From: an uncultured Luteimonas sp.
GTDB lineage: Bacteria > Pseudomonadota > Gammaproteobacteria > Xanthomonadales > Xanthomonadaceae
Direction: 5' to 3'
NCBI GenBank assembly: GCA_934541015.1
Contig: CAKTDC010000002.1
Coordinates: 62,001 to 126,000, forward strand
Length of the DNA stretch: 64,000 bases
Shown: piece after piece, positions 26,869-35,552 of the stretch
Numbering within the stretch: the stretch's first letter is position 1
Layout of the letters: the number at the start of each line of letters is the position of its first letter
Notes under the pieces: model-generated
Database searches by the model: none
What the model saw: only the letters and a program-made list of their open reading frames with translations
What the model was told of the DNA's origin: nothing
Program-made: the position numbers and the translations under genes

Positions 26869-26994
26869 GGGGGAAGCGGATCGGGGGAGCGCACAGGGTA
26901 GGCCGTCTGCCCCCGGGGATCAAACGTCATGCAGGCGTGCCCCCTATGCTTCATAATCCGCACCCTTCCCGCCCGAGACCTGGGACCGACCGCC

Positions 26995-27789
26995 GTGGTC
27001 AAACCGCTGCCGCGCCTGAAGCTCCAGGGCTTCAACAACCTTACCAAGTCGCTTTCGTTCAACATCTACGACGTGTGCTACGCGGCGTCGGAGGACGAGC
27101 GACGGCGCTACATCGAGTACATCGACGAGCAGTACGACGCCGACCGGCTGACCCAGATCCTGACCGACGTGGCCGAGATCATCGGCGCCAACATCCTGAA
27201 CATCGCCCGCCAGGACTACGACCCGCAGGGCGCGTCGGTGACCATCCTCATCTCCGAGGAGCCGGTGATCGACAAGAAGGACGCCGGCAAGGAGCTGATC
27301 TCCGACGCGGTGGTCGCGCACCTGGACAAGTCGCACATCACCGTGCACACCTATCCCGAGACCCACCCGGACAACGGCATCGCCACCTTCCGCGCCGACA
27401 TCGACGTGTCGACCTGCGGCGTGATCTCGCCGCTCAAGGCCCTCAACTACCTGATCGAGAGCCTGGAGTCGGACATCGTGGTGATGGACTACCGGGTGCG
27501 CGGCTTCACCCGCGACATCAAGGGCAGGAAGCACTACATCGACCACAAGATCAACTCGATCCAGGACTACCTGGCCAAGAACATCCGCTCGCGCTACGAG
27601 ATGCTCGACGTCAATGTCTACCAGGAAAACATCTTCCACACCAAGATGCACCTGAAGGACTTCGACCTGGACCAGTACCTGTTCGAGGAAAAGGCGCGCA
27701 ACCTCTCGTTCAAGGAGCGCATGAAGATCGAGGCCCGGCTCAAGCGCGAGATCGAGGAGCTGTATCACGGGAGGAACCTCGTCGATTGA
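26995..27789 (+). CDS. speD: S-adenosylmethionine decarboxylase proenzyme
   Basis: Provides decarboxylated SAM for spermidine synthesis. 264 residues from GTG 26995. It is very close to the E. coli enzyme ([20 protein letters not shown] at the start). Self-cleavage should occur at the Lys-Ser of [19 protein letters not shown] (K112-S113), creating the pyruvoyl group. Other blocks: [20 protein letters not shown] and [20 protein letters not shown]. The upstream frame is open but not protein-like. A possible -10 box (CATAAT) lies near 26952 in the 126-bp divergent region shared with clp. Confidence 0.96.
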   Translation: MVKPLPRLKLQGFNNLTKSLSFNIYDVCYAASEDERRRYIEYIDEQYDADRLTQILTDVAEIIGANILNIARQDYDPQGASVTILISEEPVIDKKDAGKELISDAVVAHLDKSHITVHTYPETHPDNGIATFRADIDVSTCGVISPLKALNYLIESLESDIVVMDYRVRGFTRDIKGRKHYIDHKINSIQDYLAKNIRSRYEMLDVNVYQENIFHTKMHLKDFDLDQYLFEEKARNLSFKERMKIEARLKREIEELYHGRNLVD

Positions 27790-27796
27790 CGAGGTT

Positions 27797-27904
27797 CCGG
27801 GGATCGGGGATCGGGGATTGGGGATCGGGGATTCGGAAAAGCAAACCCTCGCCCCGGCCCGTGCTCTTCCCAATCCTAATCCCCAATCCCCAATCCCCAA
27901 TCCC
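27797..27904. repeat. Inverted pair of GGGGATC/GGGGATT heptamer-like runs between convergent genes
   Basis: Left arm 27797-27835 holds runs of GGGGATC and GGGGATT; right arm 27868-27904 holds the complementary AATCCCC runs. They can form a long hairpin, and the left arm has repeated G4 tracts. It lies between converging speD and coq7 and may serve as their transcription end. Confidence 0.75.
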
Positions 27905-27929
27905 GCGGCTCTGGCGCGGCACCACCGCG

Positions 27930-28613
27930 CTAGAGCCGATACGCCACCGTCTTCATCACCTTCGACGCCGCCGCCATCAGGGCCGGGATCGGCTGCGGCA
28001 GGGCGCGGGCGCCGGCCATCTCGGCGTTGTCGGCGTGGCGGGCCTCGTCTTCCTTCATCGTGCGCAGGATCTCGCGGCTGCGCCGGTCGGCTTCGGGCAG
28101 GGTCTGCAGGTGCTCGTCGAGGTGGGCTTCGACCTGGCGCTCGGTCTCGACCACGAAGCCTAGGTTCCAGCCGTCGCCGCGCAGGCCGGCGAGCACGCCC
28201 AGGGCGTAGCTGCCGCCGTACCACAGCGGGTTGAACAGGCTGGGGCGCGAATCCAGCTCGCGCAGGCGGTCGGCGCACCAGGCCAGGTGGTCGGTTTCCT
28301 CCTGGGCCGCCTCGAGCAGATGGTCCCGGGTTTCGGGCTCCCGGGCGACGGCGGCCTGGCCGAAATACAGGCCCTGGGCGCAGACCTCGCCGACGTGGTT
28401 GATCCGCATCAGGCCGGCGGCGTGGCGGCGTTCGGCCTCCCCGAGGACCACCTCGGGGGTGTCCCCGGCAGGATTGGGGCGGGCGGCCCGCGGCTCGCCC
28501 AGCACCGTCTCCAGGGCGCGCTGGGCCTCGACCAGCAGCCGGTCGACCCGGCTGAGCGCGATCTGCGGGCTCGGCGGGGAGCGCTGGCCGGTCAGGGGGG
28601 CGGCGGTGGTCAT
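27930..28613 (-). CDS. coq7: 2-polyprenyl-3-methyl-6-methoxy-1,4-benzoquinol hydroxylase (Coq7/UbiF-type diiron enzyme)
   Basis: Last ring hydroxylation in ubiquinone synthesis. 227 residues. Diiron ligands are seen in [20 protein letters not shown] near 70, EETDHLAW near 105, [11 protein letters not shown] near 155 and [12 protein letters not shown] near 190. The region between 80 and 200 has the amphipathic membrane-binding helices of the family. ATG start at 28613. This is the coq7 type, found instead of ubiF in xanthomonads. Confidence 0.95.
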   Translation of the reverse strand: MTTAAPLTGQRSPPSPQIALSRVDRLLVEAQRALETVLGEPRAARPNPAGDTPEVVLGEAERRHAAGLMRINHVGEVCAQGLYFGQAAVAREPETRDHLLEAAQEETDHLAWCADRLRELDSRPSLFNPLWYGGSYALGVLAGLRGDGWNLGFVVETERQVEAHLDEHLQTLPEADRRSREILRTMKEDEARHADNAEMAGARALPQPIPALMAAASKVMKTVAYRL

Positions 28614-28704
28614 CCGGGCTCTCCGGGGCGGCCCGGAGCAGGGGGCCGGGGTCTGCCGATGTTCGCCGGATCCTCACGCAAATGCCAGCGGAGGGCCTCT
28701 TGGC

Positions 28705-28733
28705 TTGCGCCGCAACCGCCGCCGGGCTAGAAT
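28705..28733 (+). promoter_or_regulatory. Sigma70-type promoter for rplM-rpsI
   Basis: TTGCGC (28705-28710), a 17-nt spacer and TAGAAT (28728-28733) match the sigma70 pattern. The transcript would carry a leader of about 80 nt before the rplM ATG at 28824, where autoregulation by L13 takes place in other bacteria. Confidence 0.65.
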
Positions 28734-28823
28734 TCCGCTTCTTTTTCCGCCGTACCCATCGCGAGGCGCCCTTCCGGCCCGTTCCGGAACCAGCCCGACC
28801 ATGCACCGAGAAGCCATCGCGCC

Positions 28824-29252
28824 ATGAAGACCTTTACCGCCAAGAACGAGACCGTCCAGCGCGACTGGTACCTCGTCGATGCCACCGGCAAGACGCTGGG
28901 CCGCCTGAGTTCCGAACTCGCGCGCCGCCTGCGCGGCAAGCACAAGCCCGTCTACACCCCGCACGTCGATACCGGCGACTACATCGTCGTGATCAACGCC
29001 GAGAAGATCGCCGTCACCGGCAAGAAGCTGACGGACAAGGAATACCACCGCTTCACCGGCTACATCGGCAACCTCAAGACCGAGACCCTGGGCCAGGCGC
29101 TGGAGCGCCACCCCGAGCGCGTGATCGAGACCGCGGTCAAGGGCATGCTGCCGAAGAATCCGCTTGGCCGCGCCATGTACCGCAAGCTCAAGGTATACAA
29201 GGGCGCCGAGCACCCGCACGCCGCCCAGCAGCCCCAGCCCCTGGATATTTGA
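28824..29252 (+). CDS. rplM: 50S ribosomal protein L13
   Basis: 142 residues. Recognisable by [20 protein letters not shown] at the start, [20 protein letters not shown] near 48, [12 protein letters not shown] and [20 protein letters not shown] near 112-131. Normal length. Followed 56 nt later by rpsI, the usual two-gene operon. Confidence 0.99.
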   Translation: MKTFTAKNETVQRDWYLVDATGKTLGRLSSELARRLRGKHKPVYTPHVDTGDYIVVINAEKIAVTGKKLTDKEYHRFTGYIGNLKTETLGQALERHPERVIETAVKGMLPKNPLGRAMYRKLKVYKGAEHPHAAQQPQPLDI

Positions 29253-29308
29253 CGCGAATCCCTCGCAAGAGCCCGCACATCCACGTGCGGACTTCCCAAG
29301 GTAAAGAC

Positions 29309-29701
29309 ATGGCTATCACCCAGAACTACGGCACCGGCCGTCGCAAGTCCTCCACCGCCCGCGTGTTCCTGCGCAAGGGCAGCGGCAACATCACCGTCAA
29401 CGGCCGTCCGCTGGACGAGTTCTTCGGCCGCGAGACCGCGCGCATGATCGTGCGCCAGCCGCTGGAGCTGACCAGGAACACCGACAACTTCGACATCCTC
29501 GTCACCGCGACCGGCGGCGGCACCACCGGCCAGGCCGGCGCCATCCGCCTGGGCATCGCCCGCGCGCTGGTCGAGTACGACGAGACGCTCAAGACCGATC
29601 TGCGCAAGGCCGGGTTCGTGACCCGCGACGCGCGCGAGGTCGAGCGCAAGAAGGTCGGCCTGCACAAGGCGCGCCGCGCCACGCAGTTCTCGAAGCGTTA
29701 A
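29309..29701 (+). CDS. rpsI: 30S ribosomal protein S9
   Basis: 130 residues. [20 protein letters not shown] at the start, [20 protein letters not shown] near 68, and the conserved basic tail [16 protein letters not shown] that reaches the ribosomal P site. GGTAAAGAC directly precedes the ATG at 29309. Ends with TAA, as many highly expressed genes do. Confidence 0.99.
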   Translation: MAITQNYGTGRRKSSTARVFLRKGSGNITVNGRPLDEFFGRETARMIVRQPLELTRNTDNFDILVTATGGGTTGQAGAIRLGIARALVEYDETLKTDLRKAGFVTRDAREVERKKVGLHKARRATQFSKR

Positions 29702-29711
29702 TGCTGCACCG

Positions 29712-29734
29712 ACGCCATCGCGACGCGATGGCGT
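29712..29734 (+). terminator. Perfect 10-bp hairpin after rpsI
   Basis: ACGCCATCGC and GCGATGGCGT pair perfectly around a 3-nt loop, 11 nt after the rpsI stop. No T-run follows. It ends 16 nt before the tRNA gene, so it may be a processing signal rather than a terminator. Confidence 0.55.
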
Positions 29735-29749
29735 TACAATCCGTTCCAT

Positions 29750-29824
29750 AGCCCCGTCGCCAAGCGGTAAGGCACCTGACTCTGACTCAGGCATTCGGTG
29801 GTTCGAATCCATCCGGGGCTGCCA
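29750..29824 (+). tRNA. tRNA-Gln (anticodon CTG)
   Basis: A full cloverleaf can be drawn: acceptor AGCCCCG with CGGGGCT, D arm GCCAAGCGGTAAGGC, anticodon stem CCTGA/TCAGG with loop CTCTGAC giving anticodon CTG, T arm GGTGG-TTCGAAT-CCATC, discriminator G and an encoded CCA end. The body is close to E. coli tRNA-Gln. A TACAAT box sits at 29735-29740 as a possible -10. Confidence 0.97.
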
Positions 29825-29857
29825 GTTCCAGACTCGAGCAGATCCATCGAGTTCCAG

Positions 29858-29884
29858 AAAACCCCGGCATGTCCGGGGTTTTTT
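29858..29884 (+). terminator. Rho-independent terminator after tRNA-Gln
   Basis: AAAACCCCGG, loop CATGT, CCGGGGTTTTTT. A GC-rich stem with a six-T tail, 34 nt downstream of the tRNA end. Textbook intrinsic terminator. Confidence 0.92.
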
Positions 29885-29902
29885 GTGGATCTTTTCCCAC
29901 GG

Positions 29903-30024
29903 GGAATCGCAAGAGCAGAGCTGGATCGGGGCTTGTGGACAGCGGGGCTGACCGAGCGAAGAGCGATCCCCGGCCGGCAGGGCGCGGCGTCCTTCCGACG
30001 GCGGAAGTGAAAGCGGCCCCTCAC
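29903..30024. repeat. Single copy of the dispersed repeat family seen at 6.1-6.6 kb
   Basis: Contains AATCGCAAGAGCAGAGCTGG (29906 on), CTGACCGAGCGAAGAGCGAT (29949 on) and CAGGGCGCGGCGTCCTTCC (29978 on) in a row. All three occur at 6.1-6.6 kb, partly in inverted order. It fills most of the stretch between the tRNA terminator and the next gene. Confidence 0.75.
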
Positions 30025-30099
30025 TTGAGAGAAGGTCTCTTTGTGGACCGTTCCCCGCCATGACATGCCCATGGCGTCGCCGGTACAGTCTGCCGCGCT

Positions 30100-30128
30100 T
30101 TGGGTGGACAGGGCGCGGAGCGTAAAAT
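30100..30128 (+). promoter_or_regulatory. Candidate promoter giving a leaderless or near-leaderless mRNA
   Basis: TTGGGT (30100-30105), a 17-nt spacer and TAAAAT (30123-30128). Transcription would start about 30134-30136, on the ATG of the dioxygenase gene at 30135. No ribosome site is visible before that ATG. Confidence 0.5.
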
Positions 30129-30134
30129 CCGGCG

Positions 30135-30875
30135 ATGGAGCCCTTCGCCCCCACCTATTCCGACCCGGCCCGGGTCATCGACGACATCCGCACCCACGGA
30201 TATGCGGCGCTGACGCCTGAGTCGCTGTCCGCCCTGGGCGGCTCGACACCGGCCGGCCTGCAGGCGCTGACCCCCAGCTGGGACAGCCTGCCGCCCGACA
30301 ACTACCTTCGCGACGGCGGCCGCTACCGCAGCCGCCGGCATTCGTGCTTCGTTGCCGACGGCGGCGTGCTCGCCCTGCAGCCGCATCGGGCGCACTGGCA
30401 GTCGCTCGACTACAACGCGCTCCACGGCGGCATGCAGCGCTGGTTCGAACCGGTCCAGGCGTCCACCCTCGCCGATCCGGCCTGGTCACCGCTGCTGCTG
30501 GCCCTGGCCGGCTGGTGCTCGGATCTGAAGGGAGCGCAGCCCTGGTACATCGAGGCGCACCAGTTCCGCATCGACACCGCCGACGGCATCGGCCGGCCGA
30601 CGCCGGAAGGCGCGCACCGCGACGGCGTGGACTTCGTCGCCGTGATCCTGGTCGCGCGGCACGGGATCAAGGGCGGCGAAACCCGGGTGTTCGAGGCCCA
30701 GGGCCCCCGCGGCGAGCGCTTCACCCTGCTCGAGCCCTGGTCGCTGCTGTTCATGGACGACGAGCGCGTGATCCACGAATCCACCCCGATCCAGCCCGCC
30801 TCCGACGATGGCCCCGGGCACCGCGATACGCTGGTGCTCACCTTCCGCGCCGGAGCCTTCCAGGGCGAGGACTGA
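30135..30875 (+). CDS. 2-oxoglutarate/Fe(II)-dependent dioxygenase (2OG-Fe_Oxy_2 / BsmA-IDO type)
   Basis: 246 residues. Iron ligands are visible as the HxD of EGAHRDGVDFVAVILV near 155-170 and the distal His of DDERVIHESTPIQP near 215, with the 2OG-binding Arg in HRDTLVLTFRAG near 235. This is the family that includes L-isoleucine 4-hydroxylase and the biofilm-linked BsmA, members of which hydroxylate free amino acids. The substrate here is not known. Probably translated from a leaderless mRNA (no ribosome site, -10 box 7 nt upstream). Confidence 0.85.
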   Translation: MEPFAPTYSDPARVIDDIRTHGYAALTPESLSALGGSTPAGLQALTPSWDSLPPDNYLRDGGRYRSRRHSCFVADGGVLALQPHRAHWQSLDYNALHGGMQRWFEPVQASTLADPAWSPLLLALAGWCSDLKGAQPWYIEAHQFRIDTADGIGRPTPEGAHRDGVDFVAVILVARHGIKGGETRVFEAQGPRGERFTLLEPWSLLFMDDERVIHESTPIQPASDDGPGHRDTLVLTFRAGAFQGED

Positions 30876-31106
30876 GCGGACGGGTGTCGCGTCCGGCCCC
30901 CGTCCGTGCGTCCGTCCCCGGGTCCTCATCCCGGCGAAAACCGGGGTACATGTCCACGACCACAGCAGGCCGGGGCCGCGTGTGAGGGGGGAAGCCGTTC
31001 CCCGGCGACGTCCGTTTCGCGGCACTGGCGATCGAAAGTCGCCGTCATGCGCGCCTGCACGTCACTTCATTACAATTGAAACCGTAACCCGACCCCCGGA
31101 GCAGCA

Positions 31107-32096
31107 ATGAAACTCGGTTCCCTGAAGGAAGGCGGACGCGACGGCACCCTCGTGGTGGTCTCGCGCGACCTCGGCCGCGCAGTGCGGGCCACCGGCATCG
31201 CGCCGAGCCTGCAGCGCGCCCTGGAGGACTGGAGCAACGTCGCGCCGCGCCTCAACGCGCTGGCCGCATCGCTCGATTCGGGCGACGCCGACGGGGTCTT
31301 CGACCTGGAGATGCAGGCGCTGGCCGCGCCGCTGCCGCGCGCCTACGAATTCGTCGACGGCAGCGCCTACCTGCCGCACGTGGAGCGCGTGCGCCGCGCG
31401 CGCGGCGCCGAGGTGCCCGCGAGTTTCTATACCGACCCGCTGATGTACCAGGCCACCAGCGCCGGGTTCCTGGGCCCGCGCGACGCGGTCAAGGTGGTGA
31501 GCGAGGACTACGGCATCGACCTGGAGGCCGAGATCGTGGTCGTCACCGACGACGTGCCCATGGCGGTCAGCGCGGAGCAGGCCGCCGCCCGCATCCAGCT
31601 GATCGGCCTGGTCAACGACGTCAGCCTGCGCAACCTGATCCCGGCCGAGCTGGGCAAGGGCTTCGGTTTCCTGCAGTCCAAGCCGCGCTCGGCGCTGTCG
31701 CCGGTCTTCGTCACTCCCGACGAACTGGGCGAGGCCTGGCGCGACAGCAAGCTGCACCTGCCGCTGGTGACCCACGTCAACGGCGAGTGGTTCGGCGCGC
31801 CGGAGGCGGGCGTGGACATGCAGTTCGATTTCGCGCAGCTGGTGGCGCATGCGGCGAAGACCCGGCCGCTGTCGGCCGGCACCCTCGTCGGCTCGGGCAC
31901 CATCGCCAACCAGGACACCTCGCTGGGCGCGTCGTGCTTCGCCGAACGGCGGACGGTCGAGGCGCTCGAGCACGGCCAGCCGAAGACGCCCTTCCTGTCC
32001 TTCGGCGACCGGGTGCGCATCGAGATGTTCGACCGCGACGGCAACAGCATCTTCGGCGCGATCGAGCAGCTGATCGAGCGGCAGCCGCTGCCCTGA
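31107..32096 (+). CDS. Fumarylacetoacetate hydrolase family protein
   Basis: 329 residues of the FAH fold. DYGIDLEAEIVVVTDDVPM near 135 carries the metal-binding acidic residues, followed by LIGLVNDVSLRNLIP near 168 and LVGSGTIANQDTS near 265. The N-terminal part is the longer type found in bacterial tyrosine catabolism. With the adjoining maleylacetoacetate isomerase it should complete homogentisate breakdown to fumarate and acetoacetate. GGAG lies 7 nt upstream of the ATG and a TACAAT box lies at 31071-31076. hmgA and hppD are not in this window. Confidence 0.92.
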   Translation: MKLGSLKEGGRDGTLVVVSRDLGRAVRATGIAPSLQRALEDWSNVAPRLNALAASLDSGDADGVFDLEMQALAAPLPRAYEFVDGSAYLPHVERVRRARGAEVPASFYTDPLMYQATSAGFLGPRDAVKVVSEDYGIDLEAEIVVVTDDVPMAVSAEQAAARIQLIGLVNDVSLRNLIPAELGKGFGFLQSKPRSALSPVFVTPDELGEAWRDSKLHLPLVTHVNGEWFGAPEAGVDMQFDFAQLVAHAAKTRPLSAGTLVGSGTIANQDTSLGASCFAERRTVEALEHGQPKTPFLSFGDRVRIEMFDRDGNSIFGAIEQLIERQPLP

Positions 32097-32208
32097 GCGG
32101 AGGCGGCCGGATGCCCGCGCGAGCCGTGCCGGAAGGCTTCCGTCGCAGGGGCGCCCGGGCTATCGTGTCCGTCCGGGCGCCGCGCACGTCCGCGAACGGG
32201 GAGGGCGC

Positions 32209-32883
32209 GTGAGCGAAGAGCTGTGTCTGTATTCCTACTGGCGTTCGAGCGCCGCGTGGCGCGTGCGCATCGGCCTGAACCTCAAGGGGCTGCGCTACGA
32301 CATCGCCCCGGTGCACCTGCTGCGCGACGGCGGCGAGCAGCACCGCGAGGAGTTCCGCGGCACCAATCCGCAGCGGCTGGTGCCGGTGCTCAGGCACGGC
32401 CACCGCATGCTGCGGCAGTCGATGGCGATCCTGGAGTATCTGGACGAGAGCTGGCCCGAGCCGGCGCTGCTCCCGGCCACCGCGCGGGAGCGCCAGCGGG
32501 TCCGCGCGCTGGCGCAGGCGATCGCCTGCGACATCCATCCGCTCAACAACCTGCGCGTGCTGCAGTACCTGGACCGCGAGTGGAACGTGCCGCAGGCCGA
32601 GCGCGACAGCTGGATCCAGCACTGGATCGGCGAAGGTTTCGACGCGGTCGAGGCGATGCTGCGCAACCACCCGGCCACCGGCCATTTCTGCGACGGGCAT
32701 GCGCCCACGATCGCCGACTGCTGCCTGGTGCCACAGATGTACAACGCGCGTCGCTACGGGGTGAACCTGGAGCCGTACCCGACGATGCTCCGGATCGAGC
32801 AGGCCTGCCTGGCGCTGCCCGCCTTCGACGCCGCGCGGCCCGAGCGCCAGCCCGACGCCCCCGCTCCTGCGGCAGCGCCGTAA
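32209..32883 (+). CDS. maiA: Maleylacetoacetate isomerase (zeta-class glutathione transferase)
   Basis: Isomerises maleylacetoacetate to fumarylacetoacetate using glutathione. 224 residues. The zeta-class signature SSAAWRVRIGLNLKGL is at residues 13-28, with LVPVLRHGHRMLRQSMAILE near 56 and ATGHFCDGHAPTIADCCLVP near 158. GTG start at 32209 with GGGGAGG about 6 nt upstream. It lies 112 nt downstream of the FAH gene on the same strand. Confidence 0.93.
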   Translation: MSEELCLYSYWRSSAAWRVRIGLNLKGLRYDIAPVHLLRDGGEQHREEFRGTNPQRLVPVLRHGHRMLRQSMAILEYLDESWPEPALLPATARERQRVRALAQAIACDIHPLNNLRVLQYLDREWNVPQAERDSWIQHWIGEGFDAVEAMLRNHPATGHFCDGHAPTIADCCLVPQMYNARRYGVNLEPYPTMLRIEQACLALPAFDAARPERQPDAPAPAAAP

Positions 32884-33025
32884 GGCGCGATCGGCAGGCG
32901 CTCTGCGGAAACACAGCCGTGGGCGCGATCGATGGCGCTCCCGCGAAAGCACCGCCGTGCACACGGGCGGCCCGCTTTGCCTGCGGCGTCACTGGCAAGG
33001 ACGGGCACGGCGCCCGCCCCGACGC

Positions 33026-34150
33026 TCAGTGCTGCGGCGCCCGCGGCTGGGTGTCGAAGATGTCCGCGTAGGGGTCGTGTTCGCCGCTTGCGCCTTCGGA
33101 CAGGCGGAACTTCAGGTCCAGGCCGTCGCGCGAGTCGGCGGCGCGCAGCGCGGTCTCGCGCTCGATCCGGCCTTCCTTGTACAGCCGGAACAGGCACTGG
33201 TCGAAGGTCTCGATGCCTTCCTCCAGCGACTCCTCCATCGCCTGCTTGACCTCGTGCACCTGGCCGCGGCGCAGCAGGTCGCGGATCATCGGCGTATTGA
33301 TCAGCACCTCGGTGGCGGGCATGCGCCGGCCGTCCACGCCCTCGACCAGCCGCTGCGAGACCACCGCGCGCAGGTTCAGCGCCAGGTTCATCAGCACGTT
33401 CTTGTGCGCGGCCTCGGGGAAGAAGTTGAGGATGCGCTCGATCGTCTGGTCGGCGTTGTTGGAGTGCAGCGTCGCCAGGCAGATGTGGCCGGTCTCGGCG
33501 AAGGCGATCGCCGCCTCCATCGTGGTCGCGTCCAGGATCTCGCCGATCAGGATCACGTCCGGTGCCTCGCGCATGGCGTTCTTCAGCGCGTTGTGGAAGG
33601 CGTGCGTGTCCAGTCCGACCTCGCGCTGGTTGACGATCGACTTCTTGTGCCGGTGCAGGAACTCGATCGGATCCTCGATGGTGAGGATGTGGCCGGACTG
33701 GTTGGAGTTGCGGTAGTCGATCATCGAGGCCAGCGTGGTGGACTTGCCCGAGCCGGTGGAACCGACGATGAGCACCAGTCCGCGCGGCGCCATGATGATG
33801 TCCTTGAGCACCTGCGGCAGCTGCAGCTCCTCGATGGTGGGGATCACGCTGCGGATCGCGCGGATCACCATGCCGACCTCGCCGCGCTGCTGGAACACGT
33901 TGACGCGGAAGCGCCCGGCGTCCTGCAGCGAGAGCGCCATGTTCAGCTCCAGGTCGCGCTCGAACTGCGCCACCTGGGATTCCTCCATCAGCGAATAGGC
34001 GATCTTCTTGACCATGCCGGTCGGCAGGCCGGTGTTGCCCAGCGGGTAGAGCTTGCCCTCGACCTTGAGGTGGATGGGGGCACCGGTGGTCAGGAACATG
34101 TCCGACGCACCCTTTTCCGTCATCAGCTTCAGGAAATAGCCGATGTCCAT
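33026..34150 (-). CDS. pilU: PilT-like twitching-motility ATPase, PilU type
   Basis: Hexameric ATPase assisting type IV pilus retraction at the inner-membrane face. 374 residues. An N-terminal PAS-like domain (DIGYFLKLMTEKGASDMFLT), Walker A GSTGSGKSTTLA near 129, Asp box, and ETGHICLATLHSNNADQTIE near 213. The C-terminal tail lacks the AIRNLIRE motif of PilT, which supports PilU. The Walker B-linked segment reads GEILDATTM instead of the usual GEIRD, an uncommon replacement of Arg. pilT is not next to it, unlike in Pseudomonas. ATG start at 34150. Confidence 0.92.
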   Translation of the reverse strand: MDIGYFLKLMTEKGASDMFLTTGAPIHLKVEGKLYPLGNTGLPTGMVKKIAYSLMEESQVAQFERDLELNMALSLQDAGRFRVNVFQQRGEVGMVIRAIRSVIPTIEELQLPQVLKDIIMAPRGLVLIVGSTGSGKSTTLASMIDYRNSNQSGHILTIEDPIEFLHRHKKSIVNQREVGLDTHAFHNALKNAMREAPDVILIGEILDATTMEAAIAFAETGHICLATLHSNNADQTIERILNFFPEAAHKNVLMNLALNLRAVVSQRLVEGVDGRRMPATEVLINTPMIRDLLRRGQVHEVKQAMEESLEEGIETFDQCLFRLYKEGRIERETALRAADSRDGLDLKFRLSEGASGEHDPYADIFDTQPRAPQH

Positions 34151-34239
34151 GTACGAACCCCCAATGGCCGGCCCGAACCGTTGCGATTCCACCGGTTGCT
34201 GTCGACAATGGTCGCGCACCCACAGTCCGCGACCCCCCA

Positions 34240-34638
34240 ATGGCAGCAAGCTTCGCACAATTCCGACGGGCCATGCATGTGATCGCCGTCGCAGCGGTGG
34301 CAATGGCGCCGCTGGCGGCGCTTGCGCAGTCGACCGGTGCGCCCGAGGTGGCCGCCGCGGTGCAGGCCGTCGAGCGCGCCAGCCAGGCCGATGCCGACCA
34401 GTACGCGCCCGAACTGCTGGAGTCGGCGCGGACCACACTGTCGCAGGCACAGGCGGCGCAGGCTTCGCGTTCGAGCCGCGAGCGGCGGCAGGCCGCGGCG
34501 CTCGCGCTCCGGGCCACCCTGGATGCGGATCTGGCGCGGGCGCGCAGCGAGGAGGCCCAAGTCTCGAGCCTGCTGCAGCAGCGGCGCAGCGAGGTGCGGC
34601 AGCTGCGCACCTCGCTGGGCATGGAGGACATGCCGTGA
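34240..34638 (+). CDS. DUF4398-like periplasmic protein
   Basis: 132 residues with a signal peptide (MHVIAVAAVAMAPLAALA, probable cleavage after LAQS) and a helical, Ala-rich mature part (EVAAAVQAVERASQADADQY, then ESARTTLSQAQAAQASRSSR) of the DUF4398 type. Such domains are often joined to an OmpA peptidoglycan-binding module; here no OmpA domain follows. The stop overlaps the next gene by 4 nt. The divergent neighbour is pilU. Confidence 0.75.
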   Translation: MAASFAQFRRAMHVIAVAAVAMAPLAALAQSTGAPEVAAAVQAVERASQADADQYAPELLESARTTLSQAQAAQASRSSRERRQAAALALRATLDADLARARSEEAQVSSLLQQRRSEVRQLRTSLGMEDMP

Positions 34639-35237
34639 TCGGCCGGTCGCCGCGCGCCGTTCTGCTGGCGTTCGCCCTGGCGGTGTTCGCCCTGCTGCCC
34701 GCGGCCGCGTCGGCGGCCGGCGACGCGCAGCTTGTCGCGCTGCAACAAAGGCTGGCGGCACTGCAGGCCGATACCGAAAGCGCGGACCTGGCGGTGCGCG
34801 AGAGGCTGGCGGCGCGGGATGCCGTCGCCGCCCTGGAGAAGGCCCGGCGCAACCAGCGCGAGGCCGCGGCCTTCGTGGCCGACCGGCGGGTCGAGATCGC
34901 CGAGACCGTGGTCCGCACCGGGCTCGCCAGGCGCGAGGCCGACCGGCTCGACCGCCAGTACAGCCAGCTGCTGGTCGAGGCCAGCCGGCGCGAGGCGGAG
35001 CGGGCCCGGGCCGAGGCCGAGCGCCTGCGCGTCCAGGCGCAGATCCATGCCGAGGAAACCGAGCGGCTGCGGCAGCTGGCCGAGGAGGAAGCCCAGGCCC
35101 GCGCCGAGGCCGAGACCGCGCTGGAGGGCGTGTCCTCGCGCGAGGCCGCCAGGCTCAGGGCCGCGCGCGCGCGCGCCGCGGAGCTGGCGCGCCAGGAGGC
35201 CGAACTGCTCAAGAGCCTGGAGTCGGACCGGGACTGA
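34635..35237 (+). CDS. Exported coiled-coil protein, unknown function
   Basis: 200 residues. A signal peptide (AVLLAFALAVFALLPAAASA) is followed by an almost continuous charged coiled coil, for example ERARAEAERLRVQAQIHAEE near 120 and EAQARAEAETALEGVSSREA near 150. GTG start at 34635, overlapping the DUF4398 gene, so the two exported helical proteins are translated together. They may form one envelope complex. No family recognised beyond low-complexity similarity. Confidence 0.7.
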   Translation: MIGRSPRAVLLAFALAVFALLPAAASAAGDAQLVALQQRLAALQADTESADLAVRERLAARDAVAALEKARRNQREAAAFVADRRVEIAETVVRTGLARREADRLDRQYSQLLVEASRREAERARAEAERLRVQAQIHAEETERLRQLAEEEAQARAEAETALEGVSSREAARLRAARARAAELARQEAELLKSLESDRD

Positions 35238-35547
35238 CCCCGGGCTCCGGGCCGTCGGGCCTGGCACAGCCCGCCTGGCATCCGCGGCTCCGTTCGCCCC
35301 ACCCCGACCCGTCCGGCCCGGCACAGCACAGCGCGCCGGGCGCTCATCGTCGCGCGAGCCGGTGGCTCGCAAGCGCTCCTCGTTCGCCCCCTGCTGCGTG
35401 GAGAGGAGGGAGCCCAGGGCGGCGGAGGTGCGCGGAGGAGCGAAGAGGGCCGCGGGGAGCAGAGGAGCGCAGAGGGCCGGGGCAGGGGCGAGGCGCGCCC
35501 GGCTCCCTTCCCCGCGCAGCGGGGAGGGCCGGGGTGGGGGTGAGTCA
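35238..35547. other. Purine-rich low-complexity stretch with a dispersed repeat
   Basis: No gene visible. 35405-35500 is a GGAG/GAGG-rich stretch. 35508-35547 (CCCCGCGCAGCGGGG and then GGGTGGGGGTGAGTCA) is an inverted copy of the repeat at 25535-25574. Confidence 0.55.
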
Positions 35548-35552
35548 CAACG

